This document shows positions 34,461-44,583 of a stretch of 64,000 nt of DNA, one piece after another. Numbering within the stretch: position 1 is the first letter of the stretch; each line of letters opens with the position of its first letter. Location: assembly GCA_025506515.1 (NCBI GenBank), contig CM046443.1, positions 91,139,349-91,203,348 on the forward strand, in the 5' to 3' direction. Below the pieces are notes generated by a model that was given only the letters and a program-made list of their open reading frames with translations, searched no databases and was not told the origin of the DNA. The DNA comes from Flaveria trinervia. Its lineage: Eukaryota > Streptophyta > Magnoliopsida > Asterales > Asteraceae. The position numbers were made by a program, and so were the translations under genes.

Positions 34461-35134
34461 TAAAGGACTTGGTTTTTTCTAATTTTTGGAAAAGTGATAT
34501 GTAGGCTTTGACTTGGGATGTTCCCGAGGGCTAAGTAAATTGAATTTTGAGATCATAGATGATATGATGGGTGATGTATGATTGATGCATGATGGTGTGT
34601 ATGATGTATTTTATGTATGATTGATGGTGCCTTGTATGGCGATGTTTTATATGTTTATGATCCTGATTATGTATGTTATTTTCCCCGTGGCTTTACGTTA
34701 AATGTTAATGAATAAAATGAAAAGTATTATGTAACATAAAGAACAAGATAATGAAAAGAGGAACGAAATGAAAGAATGCATGCATTAATAAATGAATGAA
34801 AGTAAGAAAGGCTTGCAAGCAAATGTACGAAGGTTCATACCAAATAAAGGGTGTTAGCTCAACTGTGTATGGGTTAGCTACCCTGGAAGGATGCACACTG
34901 GGGTCTAATCTGTGAGATTGACCATACGTATGGGATCCTTGCCGCTTACCCCGGTACTGTGGTCAGGCCACCGGGTACAATGTATGGGGGTCTATTTATA
35001 GACTTCGGCCCAGTACTTGCTTTATGCATGATGCTGGGGTGAAGCACATGTCATTGGTCTGAATGAAAGTAAAAATTTATGATATATGTACGGAATGAAC
35101 GATACAGAAGAAAAGGAATGAATGATGATAATGA

Positions 35135-35139
35135 ATGAT
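35135..35139. repeat. Target-site duplication of element B, left
   Basis: ATGAT before TGTAACACC, repeated at 44134-44138. Removing B and one copy restores the A LTR sequence (compare 28100-28125). Confidence 0.9.
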
Positions 35140-37147
35140 TGTAACACCCGGTAATTCCTTAAAAAGAAAGACAAGAGATGAAGAATAAAAGAAAGAAAAA
35201 ACAATAAAGCCCAAGTGAAGGGACTAAAAGTCTCCAAAAGGACAAAATCTTTGGAAGGTGGTGATAAAGGTGGCATGGTCGCCCATCACCTTTTCCACAC
35301 CCAAATCTTCGGTCATTTTAGAGAGAGAAAGGAAGAGAGCAGAAACACTCTCGGTTTTTGAAGAAGAATAAAAGAAGAGGCTGAATTCAAGGTAAGAATT
35401 CGGGGTTTTTATGTGTTTGTGTTGGGTTTTGTCTCGGGTATGTGCTTATGTGCTTGTGAGTGTTCGTGTGTGTGTGTTTTGTGGGTTTCTAGGTGTTTGA
35501 ACTCATTTGCAAACGGGTTAGAAGGAAGATACACCCAAAGTTGCACCAGGTGAGTTTCTAGACCCCGGTTTACATGTTTCAAACTCATCTTGGGGCTGAA
35601 AATATATTAAAATGATTTTACAATGTTTATCTATGTATACCCGTATGTACTATGCATGTTTGATGATGTTCCTTAGGTGTTATTAAATTTTTTATGCTTA
35701 GAATAGCCTTGGTAAGCTTAGAACAGTTAGGCTTGATGTTGGGTTTAAAAATATCCTAGAACCATACTGAACAGAAGGTTCATGCGCCTAAATAAGACCC
35801 ATGCGCCTAAATAAGGCCCATGCGCCTAGAAATGCCTTAGAAAATGTTAAGTGTAGTTCATGCGCCTGAACGATGGTCCAAGCGCCTAGAATTTGTAATC
35901 GGACGACTAAGTGTAGGGCCATGCGCCCCAATAGTGCCCAACCGCCCGAATAGCCCATGCGCCTAAGTATGCCCAACCGCCCGAATAGCCCATGCGTCTA
36001 AGTGTCCATGCGTCCGAATGGACCATACGCCCGAATAGTGTCCATGCGTCGAATGGTTCATGCGCCTAAGTGTTAAAGCAGTTAAGTGTTGGCTGATGTG
36101 CCTGCATAGTGATGAAGCGCCCAAACAGGGCTCATGCGCCCAAATAGTGTCAAAACGCCTAAACACTTAGAATTTATTACAGAATGTTTAGGAGTCTGTG
36201 CTGTTAGGGTTTGACCGAGGTTTGACTAGGGCTTATTAATGTTGGGTTTCATGCATTATTATTTTTGCCTTGTGATTGTTCTCTATTATTAATAATAATA
36301 TTATTACTATTAGTATGTGGCTTTACGTGGTGTGTTTATTATCGTAACGTAAAGTATTAGTAATAATAAAGTGAAAGAGCAATGAAGAAGAGAAGTGAAA
36401 CCTAATTTAAAACGTTAACAAGTCTTGCAAGCTTATAGGAGGTGCACGACCATGAGGTCGTTAGCTCAACTGTGATGCGGGTTAGCTACCCTATGATGCA
36501 CACGGGGCCAGTCAATTGAGATTGGCGGACCTTTGCAGCGTACCTAGGTGTCTGGGCCAGCCTGTATACAGTATTTAGAGCTCTTTGTGGGAACAGAGGG
36601 CCCAGAACCATTTCCCCCGCACACATAGTTTAGGGTATGTTCATGGTTCACATAGACAGTGAAAGATAAAGATAAAAGAGTATAGAGTAAACAAGGCATA
36701 CAGTAAAGAGAAAAGCATTATCTGATTGTATATTTAATGCGTGCTCACGTATAAAGAGATGAAGTTTTCATAAAAAGTGTATTTTCATATGTATACCTAC
36801 AAAAAGTATTTTATTACTTTTAAAACTAGAACTCACTCTGCAACGCTGACTTTTATACATTTTCAGTTGGCAGGTAAATATTGCCGAGAATGGCATGAGG
36901 GTGAAGCTACTTGGCAGGAAAAGACTGACATCCATTCATGCTTATTATTGTTGTTGTTTTGTAATGCAATTAAACAATTCTTTTGTATTCGGTTAACCAA
37001 TAGTGTATTGCTCAACAACAGTGTTTTAATGAAATGAATGGTTTTTGTTAAAATAATTCCGCTGCTTAAGATTGTAGATTTTTAATGTTTAATGTATTTA
37101 ATGCTGTGAATGACCAACTGTGAGGTCTCCGAGAACAGGGCCTTACA
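35140..37147 (+). repeat. 5' LTR of element B
   Basis: 2008 bp, TGTAACACCCGGTAATT...GGGCCTTACA. Nearly identical to 42157-44133 apart from small indels. Confidence 0.94.
35775..36165 (+). repeat. 19-bp array in the B 5' LTR
   Basis: Copies of CATGCGCCTAAATAAGGCC with a 19-bp period at the start, then variably spaced CATGCGCCTAAGTGT, CCAACCGCCCGAATAG and AAGCGCCCAAACAGGG forms. It ends in AAACGCCTAAACACTTAGAA, close to the end of the copia leader array. Confidence 0.87.
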
Positions 37148-37163
37148 AGTTGGTATCAGAGCC
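37148..37163 (+). other. PBS of element B (tRNA-Met type)
   Basis: AGTTGGTATCAGAGCC directly after the 5' LTR. Confidence 0.92.
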
Positions 37164-37500
37164 AAAGTTGAAGAGAATTGGGTTAAATAAAATTTTAAAA
37201 CCTAAACTTAAACTGAAAATGGGACAATTGGAGGGATGTCAGCCCGAGTAGCTACGTGCCATCAGGTATGTCTTTTCTTAATGTTAATCGGTATTATGTG
37301 CGCATGCTATGTGATTTATGTGCTCTTAGTAGATTTAGATACTGATTAGGTCAGGATAGGAAATGCTTGGGATATGAAGAATAAAGTAAGTGGCTAATCA
37401 CAACTGGCCACTGTAATTAGGGACTTAATATACTTGACATTAACTGAGTTATTACCTTGAATGACCGTGTTAGTGTTTGAATCTTATAGTGTGTTAAAGG

Positions 37501-38355
37501 ATGGCTGGTCGGAAATCTTCCAAGACTCCTAGAGGCAGAGGTCGTCCACATGTGACTAGGAGTAGTGCTAAGGCTCCTGAGACGACCCATGAGAACCCTG
37601 AGGTTCATTGCCGGAGCGAAGAGAATGAGAATGCTAGCTTGAATGCCTCAGCTAGGGAGGCGATTGCTGATGAAGTACACCAGGTCATGCAGACAGTCTT
37701 ACCTTCTGTGGTGACTGAAGTCATCAGGGCTGTGAGAAGTGAGGAGAGGAAGGAGAAGGAGACTAGAAAGGGATCAACGGGCAAGGAAAGCAGAAGAGAG
37801 GAGGAACAACCAGAGCCTGAGACTGTGTTGTCCGATGAGGAGGAGGATGATGCAGTGGGGGTAGCGACCGGAGGGTGCAGTTATAGGGCGTTCCAAAGGT
37901 GTAAGCCCCCGACTTTCGATGGCAATGGCAATGTTGTTGCCGCACATTGCTGGGTGAGAGAGATGGAGACAGTCTTGGAGATCAGTGAGTGCCACGAGAA
38001 CCAAAAGGTGAAGTTCACGACTCACTCTTTCGTTGATTCAGCGTTGTGTTGGTGGGACAATATTGTCCAAGCTGAGGGTACCAAGACAATCAGAAGAATG
38101 AGGTGGAGTGAACTGAAGAAGTGGTGGTCAAGGAATTCTGTCCTCACAGGGAACTCGATAAAATCGAGAGGGAGTTCTTGCAACTTGAAGCGGGAACCAT
38201 GACCCACCAGTAGTACACCACTAAATTTAACGAGATGGTGAGGCTGGTACCGGATCAGGTGACGCCGGTGTCAAGGAAGATCAAGAGGTACATCCAGGGA
38301 CTACCGGTTGACATTCGCAAGCACCTGATTGCTGCTCAGCCAGGTACCTTTTGAT
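37501..38355 (+). pseudogene. Element B gag, N-terminal part, frameshifted
   Basis: ATG at 37501 (MAGRKSSKTPRGRGR, basic N terminus). An acidic stretch with LSDEEEDD lies near residues 110-120, followed by the capsid-like region YRAFQRCKPPTFDG, WVREMETVLEI and CWWDNIVQAEG. A one-base change near 38125 shifts the frame. The downstream frame has a TAG near 38211 and a TGA near 38352 before the next open piece. The layout matches gag of A and C. Confidence 0.87.
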
Positions 38356-38357
38356 CG

Positions 38358-39377
38358 GTGGTGGATTTGGCAGGTAGATTGTATGATGAGCGAGAGGAAA
38401 CTGTGGCGGAGGTGAAGAAGATGAGTGGGGATGGTAAGAACTGGAATGGGAAGAGGTTTGGACATGGTGGTTTCACTCCAAACAACAAGAAGATGAAGGT
38501 GGACGACCGTGGGGTGTCATCACGATCAGGGCCACAAAAGTGTGGTAGATGTGGAAGGGAGCATACCGGTGACTGCAGGATGGGAATGAATGTATGCTTC
38601 AGGTGTGGCAAGCCTGGCCACATCGCTAGAGACTGTAGGGTGCTGAAGTGTTATAATTGTGGCGGGGAGAGCCACGCGACCAATGACTGTAAGAAGCCGA
38701 GGGCGGAGAGCTCTAGGGCGAAGAAGAAGCCGGAGGAAGGAGGGCAGAGGGCAAGTGCTAGAGCTTACACCATGACCCGGGAGGAAGCCAGAGCTGATCC
38801 TAATATCGTGTCAGGTATGTTTCTAGTAAACCAAACTTGTGCCTCTGTATTGTTTGATTCCGGTGCTAGTAGGAGTTTTATTTCCACTACTTTTTGTGCT
38901 AAGTTGCCTATTAGTAGTAGAAATGTCAGTGAATCATTCGATGTAGAAACCGCTATTGGCAAGTCCACTAGAATTACTGATGTGATAGAGGACTGTGCTA
39001 TAGAACTAGAAAGTCATAGGTTTATTGCTAGGTTGCACGTGATGCCCCTAGGTGGATTTGATGTAGTACTAGGGATGGAATGGTTAGCAACCTATGAAGC
39101 AAACATCGTATGTCACAAGAAGATGATCCGATTAGTTGCGCCCGATGGGAGTTTGGTTACGATTTATGGAGATCGTGTTACTACAATCCTGAAGGTGATT
39201 TCGATGGCAGTGGCGGGGAAGTGCATGAAATGTGGATGTAGTGCCTACTTGGCCTACGTAAAAGATGTGGATGTGACGGTACCGCAATTATCTAAGGTGC
39301 CAGTGGTGTGCGACTTTCCGGACGTATTCCCGGAAGACTTACTCGACGTGCCACCGGATCGCGAGATTGAGTTCTAA
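38358..39377 (+). CDS. Element B gag zinc knuckles and aspartic protease
   Basis: An open 339-codon frame. Three Cys clusters lie between about residues 60 and 115 (CGRCGREHTGDC, CFRCGKPGHIARDC, CYNCGGESHATNDC); the last two are CCHC knuckles that bind RNA. The protease motif LFDSGASRSFIS follows with the catalytic DSG intact, then the flap region and the segment VVCDFPDVFPEDLLDVPPD. The frame ends at TAA (39375-39377) where relatives have a Gln codon and read on into RT. Part of one Gag-Pol polyprotein, not a separate gene. Confidence 0.85.
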   Translation: MVDLAGRLYDEREETVAEVKKMSGDGKNWNGKRFGHGGFTPNNKKMKVDDRGVSSRSGPQKCGRCGREHTGDCRMGMNVCFRCGKPGHIARDCRVLKCYNCGGESHATNDCKKPRAESSRAKKKPEEGGQRASARAYTMTREEARADPNIVSGMFLVNQTCASVLFDSGASRSFISTTFCAKLPISSRNVSESFDVETAIGKSTRITDVIEDCAIELESHRFIARLHVMPLGGFDVVLGMEWLATYEANIVCHKKMIRLVAPDGSLVTIYGDRVTTILKVISMAVAGKCMKCGCSAYLAYVKDVDVTVPQLSKVPVVCDFPDVFPEDLLDVPPDREIEF

Positions 39378-40680
39378 ATTGATTTGATACCCGGTGCTCA
39401 ACCCGTTTCCAAAGCACCATATCGATTAGCTCCGACTGAGATGAAGGAACTCATGAGCCAATTGTAGGAATTAATGGATAAGGGATTCATTCGACCGACT
39501 ATCTCTCCGTGGGGTGCTCCGGTATTGTTTCTAAAGAAAAAGGATGGAAGTATGCGAATGTGCATTGACTATCCAGAGCTGAACAAGTTGATGGTGAAGA
39601 ATCGGTACCCGTTACTGAGGATTGATGACTTGTTCGACCAGCTACAAGGTGCCAGTTGGTTCTCGAGAATAGATCTACGATCTGGCTACCATCAATTGAA
39701 GTGAAGGAACAAGACATTCCTAAGACAGCTTTCCGTACGCGTTATGGACAATATGAGTTCCTCGTTATGTCTTTTGTTCTAACTAACGCGCCTGCTGCTT
39801 TATGGATTTGATGAGTCGAGTGTGTCGGCTGATGTTGGATAGATCAGTGATTGTGTTCATTGATGATATCCTGATCTACTCGAAGAGCGAAGAAGAGCAT
39901 GCCGGTCACATTCGGGAGGTGTTGGAGACATTAAGAAGGGAGAAGTTGTATGCCAAATTCTCCAAGTGCGCATTCTGGTTGCGCGAAGTTCAGTTCTTGG
40001 GTCATGTGGTGAATCCTGAAAGAATCATGGTGGACCCGACAAAGGTGGAGGCGGTTATGCAATGGAAGTTACCAAAGACGCCATCTAAGATTCGTAGCTG
40101 CTTGGGTTTGGCGGGCTACTATAGAAGATTCATCCAAGACTTTTCTCAAGATCGCTTTTCCACTAACCAAGTTGACCCGAAAGGATGTTGATTTTATATG
40201 GGGTCAAGCTCAAGAGAAAGTATTCGAGGAGTTAAAGGCAAGGTTGACTCAAGCTCCTATCCTATCATTACCCGAAGGAAGCGAGGATTTGGTGGTCTAT
40301 TTAGATGCTTCCTACTCGGGGTTAGGGTGCATGTTAATGCAGAGAGGGAAGGCTATAGCCTATGCATCTCGACAGTTGAAGGTTCATGAGGTCAATTATC
40401 CCACTCATGAATTGGAGCTAGCAGCCGTGATCTTTGCACTAAAGATTTGGAGGCACTATCTGTATGGGATGAAGTGCATAATTTTCACTAACCACAAAAG
40501 CTTGAAGTACTTCTTTGAGCAGAAGGATCTGAACATGAGACAAAGAAGATGGTTGGAGCTCATAAAGGACTATGATTGTGAGATCCACTACCATCCGGGC
40601 AAAGCCAATGTGGTGTAGATGCCCTAGCCGAAAGGAGAGACCCGAGCCAATTCGGGTGAAAGCATATCAACTGATCATGA
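39378..40680 (+). pseudogene. Element B reverse transcriptase and RNase H, broken
   Basis: 39474-39704 has GAPVLFLKKKDGSMRMCIDY, NKLMVKNRYPLL and RIDLRSGYHQ, then loses frame near 39700. 39802-40191 has FIDDILIYSK with both catalytic Asp and the thumb region FLGHVVNPE. 40172-40618 holds RNase H: VVYLDASYSGLGCMLMQ, THELELAA, then TNHKSLKYFF where relatives have TDHKSL, so a conserved Asp is lost, and ending YHPGKANV. A TAG near 39466 replaces a Gln codon. Confidence 0.87.
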
Positions 40681-42118
40681 CCTCCGATGTAATAAAGCAA
40701 GTCAAAGAGTTTCAAGATGAGGCACTGAAAGAAGACCATCTTAACTCTGAAAGGATGAGAGGTCTGGTTGGGGAATTGGGTGAAAACACACTTGGTGTTA
40801 AAGCCCGATACGGACGGGTGTGGATTCCTCGTTTTGGGGATCTACGTGCGAAGATTATGGATGAAGCCCACAAGACTTGATACTTCATTCATCCTGGTGC
40901 CACGAAAATGTATCAAGACATAAAGAAGGATTACTGGTGGTCGGGTATGAAGCATAACGTAGTGGAGTTTGTGAGTAAGTGTCTTACTTGCTTGCAAGTG
41001 AAGGCCGAGCATCAAAAGCCGTATGGGAAGATTCAACCTATGGATATACCGGAATGGAAGTGGGAGCACATCACCATGTATTTCATTACAAAGTTGTCGC
41101 GTACTCCGAAAGGGTATGATGCCATATGGGTGATAGTCGACTGTTTGATGAAGAGTGCTCACTTCCTACCGATCCGCGAGACATATTCATCTGAGAGGTT
41201 GGCGAATCTATTCATCAAGGAAATTGTAACTCGTCATGGTGTGCTGGTGTCTATGGTATCCGATCGTGACACCCGGTTTACATCCAAATTCTGGAAGAAA
41301 TTCTACGACGCCATGGGGATGAGGTTACATATTAGCACGGCTTATCATCCCCAAACTGATGGTCAGTCAGAAAGGACCATTCAAACACTGGAAGACATGC
41401 TTCGGGCATGTGTGATTGATTTTGGGGGAAGTTGGGATGACCACTTACCGTTAGCCGAATTCTCATACAACAATAGCTATCATGCCAGCATTGGCATGCC
41501 ACCATATGAGATGCTATACGGTACGAGATGCAGAACACCCATTTGTTGGGGTGATATTGGTCAGAAGGAATTGGAGAGCGTTGAGGTAATCGAGGCTATG
41601 ACTGAGAAGCTTGAGAAGATTAAAGCCTTCATGAAGGCAGCCAAAGATAGACAGAAGTCGTATGCTGATAAACGACACAGACCGATTGAGTTCCAGGTAG
41701 GTGATCGGGTTATATTGAAGGTCTCACCTTGGAAGGGTATTATCCGATTCAGGAAGCGGGCAAGTTGAGCCCAAGATATATAGACCCTTTTCGAATCATT
41801 GCTCGAGTAGGAGAGGTGGCCTATAGATTGAAATTACCAGAGGGGTTAAGTGGAATTCACCTAACATTCCACGTATCTCATCTAAGAAAGTGCTTAGCTG
41901 ATGAAGACATGATTGTTCCACTGGAAGACATCGAAGTAGATGAAAGGCTCAATTATGTGGAGCAACCAGTGGCAATTATCGATAGAAAAGAGAAGAGACT
42001 AAGGAATAAAGTGGTTCCTCTTGTGCGTGTACAGTGGAGGCACAAAAAGGGATCCGAGTCTACGTGGGAGACCGAAGAAGAAATGAGACAGCATTACCCA
42101 CAACTATTCGAGGAATAA
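40572..42118 (+). pseudogene. Element B integrase with chromodomain-like C terminus
   Basis: 40572-40880 covers the N-terminal linker. 40908-41768 has CLTCLQVKAEHQKP of the zinc block, WVIVDCLMKSAHF, VSDRDTRFTSKFW and ERTIQTLEDM, so all three DDE residues are present. A TGA near 40878 separates these two pieces. A frameshift near 41755 leads to 41729-42118 with KLSPRYIDPFRI, SHLRKCLADEDM and the chromodomain-like end VPLVRVQWRHKKGSESTWET, stop TAA at 42116. Confidence 0.87.
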
Positions 42119-42143
42119 CAGGTTTCGGGGACGAAACCAATAT

Positions 42144-42156
42144 AAGGGGGTGGACT
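42144..42156 (+). other. PPT of element B
   Basis: AAGGGGGTGGACT next to the 3' LTR start. Confidence 0.88.
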
Positions 42157-44133
42157 TGTAACACCTGTTTATTCCTTTAAAAGAAAGACAATAAATGAAG
42201 AATAAAAGAAAGAAAAAACAATAAAGCCCAAGTGGAGGGACTAAAAGTGTCCAAAAGGACAAAATCTTTGGAAGGTTGGTGATAAAGGTGGCATGGCCGC
42301 CCATCACCTTTTCTACACCCAAATCTTCGGTCATTTTAGAGAGAGAAAGGAAGAGAGCAGAAACACTCTCAGTTTTTGAAGAAGAAGAAAAGAAGACGCT
42401 GAATTCAATGTAAGAATTCGGGGTTTTTATGTGTTTGTGTTGGGTTTTGTCTCGGGTATGTGCTTATGTGTGTTCGTGTGTGTGTGTTTTGTGGGTTTCT
42501 AGGTATTTTAACTCATTTGCAAATGGGTTAGAAGCAAGATACACCAAAAGTTGCATCAGGTGAGTTTCTAGACCCCGGTTTATTTGTTTTAAACTCTTCT
42601 TGGGGATGAAAATGTATTAAAATGATTTTACAATGTTTATGTATGTATACCTGTATGTACTATGCATGTTTGATGATGTTCCTTAGGTGTTATTAAGTTG
42701 TTCATGCTTAGAATAGCCTTGGTAAGCTTAGAACAGTTAGGCTTGATGTTTGGGTTCGAAAATATCCTAGAACCATGCTGAACAGAAGGTTCATGCGCCT
42801 AAATAAGGCCCATGCGCCTGGAAATGCCTTAGAAAATGTTAAGTGTAGTTCATGCGCCTGAACGATGGTCCATGCGCCTAGAATTTGTAATCGGACGACT
42901 AAGTGTAGGGCCCTGCGCCCCAATAGTGCCCAACCGCCCGAATAGCCCATGCGCCTAAGTATGCCCAACCGCCCGAATAGCCCATGCGTTTAAGTGTCCA
43001 TGTGTCCGAATGGACCATACGCCCGAATAGTGTCCATGCGTCTGAATGGTTCATGCGCCTAAGTGTTACAGTTAAGTGTTGGCTGATGCGCCTGCATAGT
43101 GATGAAGCGCCCAAACAGGGCTCATGCGCCTAAATAGTGTCAAAACGCCTAAACACTTAGAATTTATTACAAAATGTTTGGGAGTCTGTGCTATTAGGGT
43201 TTGACCGCGGTTTGACTAGGGCTTATTAATGCTGGGTTTCATGCATTATTATGATTGCCTTGTGATTGTTCTCTATTATTAATATTATTATTATTACTAT
43301 TAGTATGTGACTTTACGTGGTGTGCTTATTATCGTAACGTAAAGTATTAGTAATAATAAAGTGAAAGAGCAATGAAGAAGAGAAGTGAAACCTAATTTAA
43401 AACGTTAACAAGTCTTGCAAGCTTATAGGAGGTGCACGACCATGAGGTCGTTAGCTCAACTATGATGCGGGTTAGCACCCTATGATGCACACGGGGCCAG
43501 TCAATTGAGATTGTCGGACCTTTGCAGCGTACCCTAGGTGTCTGGGCCAGCCTTGTATACAGTATTTAGAGCCTTTGTGGGAACAGAGGGCCCAACACCA
43601 TTTCCCCCGTGCATATAGTTTAGGGTATTGCTTATTGGTCCATATAGACAGTGAAAGATAAAGATAAAAGAGTACAAAGTAAACAAGGCATACAGTAAAG
43701 AGAAAAGCATAGTTGATTGTATAGTTAATGCGTGCTCATGTATAAAGATATGATTTTTCATAAAAAGAGTATTTTCATATGTATACCTACAGAAAGTATT
43801 TTATTACTTTTAAAACTAGAACTCACTTAGCAACGCTAACTTTTATACATTTTCAGTTGGCAGGTAAATATTGATGAGGATGGCACGAGGGTGAAGGTAC
43901 TCGGCAGGGAAAGACTAACATCCATTCATGCTTATTATTGCTGTGTTTTGTAATGCAATTAAACAATTCTTTTGTATTCGGTAACAATAGTGTATTGCTC
44001 AACAACATTGTTTTAATGAAATGAATGATTTTTGTAAAATAATTCCACTGCTTAAGATTGTAGATTTTTAATGTTTAATGTATTTAATGCTGTGAATGAC
44101 CAACTGTGAGGTCTCCGGGAACGGGGCCTTACA
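42157..44133 (+). repeat. 3' LTR of element B
   Basis: 1977 bp, TGTAACACCTG...GGGCCTTACA, followed by the ATGAT duplication. Confidence 0.94.
42785..43155 (+). repeat. 19-bp array in the B 3' LTR
   Basis: Same array as 35775-36165 but with one CATGCGCCTAAATAAGRCC unit fewer at its start, so the two LTRs of one insertion already differ in copy number. Confidence 0.85.
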
Positions 44134-44138
44134 ATGAT
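44134..44138. repeat. Target-site duplication of element B, right
   Basis: ATGAT after the B 3' LTR end CCTTACA, matching 35135-35139. Confidence 0.9.
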
Positions 44139-44578
44139 AACGAGTAATGTGCGATGAATGAACGAATAATGAAGATATAATGATATTATCTATGTGTATG
44201 TATGGTGCATGATCACGTATGATTGTAAAGAACAGTTTTAAACGAAAGATAAAGTATGTTTTATTTTAAAACTAGAACTCACTCAACAACGCAGACTTTT
44301 ATGTATTTCCAGGTGGTAGGTAATGGTTGCTGAGGATGTCACGGGGCAGCTACTTGGCTCATTTTGGATGGCATTCTTTTATATAATGTTTTTGCGTTAT
44401 AATGCGAACAAACAATATTTTGTAATGAATGTTGTATTATTTTGCAAAAGCATTTATTTTAATGAAATGAAATGTTTGTTTTAATGATTACGCTGCAACG
44501 CCTTTTTGAGGTCAATATATTATATGTTTTATGTGCAATGTTTGACTAGCTGTAAGCGTCTCGGAATGGGGCCTTACA
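44139..44578 (+). repeat. 3' LTR of element A, second part
   Basis: Resumes with AACGAGTAATGTGCG, matching the 5' LTR of A from about 28122, and ends GGGGCCTTACA. Confidence 0.92.
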
Positions 44579-44583
44579 TGTCT
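44579..44583. repeat. Target-site duplication of element A, right
   Basis: TGTCT directly after the split 3' LTR, matching 26620-26624. Confidence 0.85.

Larger units (their letters stand above)
33552..35139 (+). repeat. 3' LTR of element A, first part
   Basis: It runs from TGTAACACCCGG to GATAATGAATGAT and is interrupted there by element B. It matches 26625-28107 of the 5' LTR apart from indels. Confidence 0.92.
35140..44133 (+). mobile_element. Ty3/gypsy chromovirus B (Tekay/Del-like), nested in the 3' LTR of A
   Basis: 8994 bp with both LTRs, PBS, gag, protease, RT, RNase H, integrase-chromodomain and PPT, flanked by ATGAT. Its LTRs differ from A's LTRs in most of U3, but the polyproteins are clearly related. 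The coding region has only a handful of stops and frameshifts and the LTRs are very similar to each other, so B is younger than A but still cannot make a full polyprotein. Confidence 0.94.
26625..44578 (+). mobile_element. Ty3/gypsy chromovirus A (Tekay/Del-like), carrying nested element B
   Basis: Complete outer structure: TSD, 5' LTR, PBS, gag, protease, RT, RNase H, integrase with chromodomain-like end, PPT and 3' LTR. The 3' LTR is split by element B at 35140-44133. Without B and one copy of its target duplication, A is about 8955 bp. The order RT before integrase is Ty3/gypsy, and the long LTRs, the tRNA-Met PBS and the C-terminal block ending EEAMRLHYPRLF point to the Tekay/Del clade. 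Coding parts have many stops, so A is dead. It is older than B, which landed in it. Confidence 0.93.
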
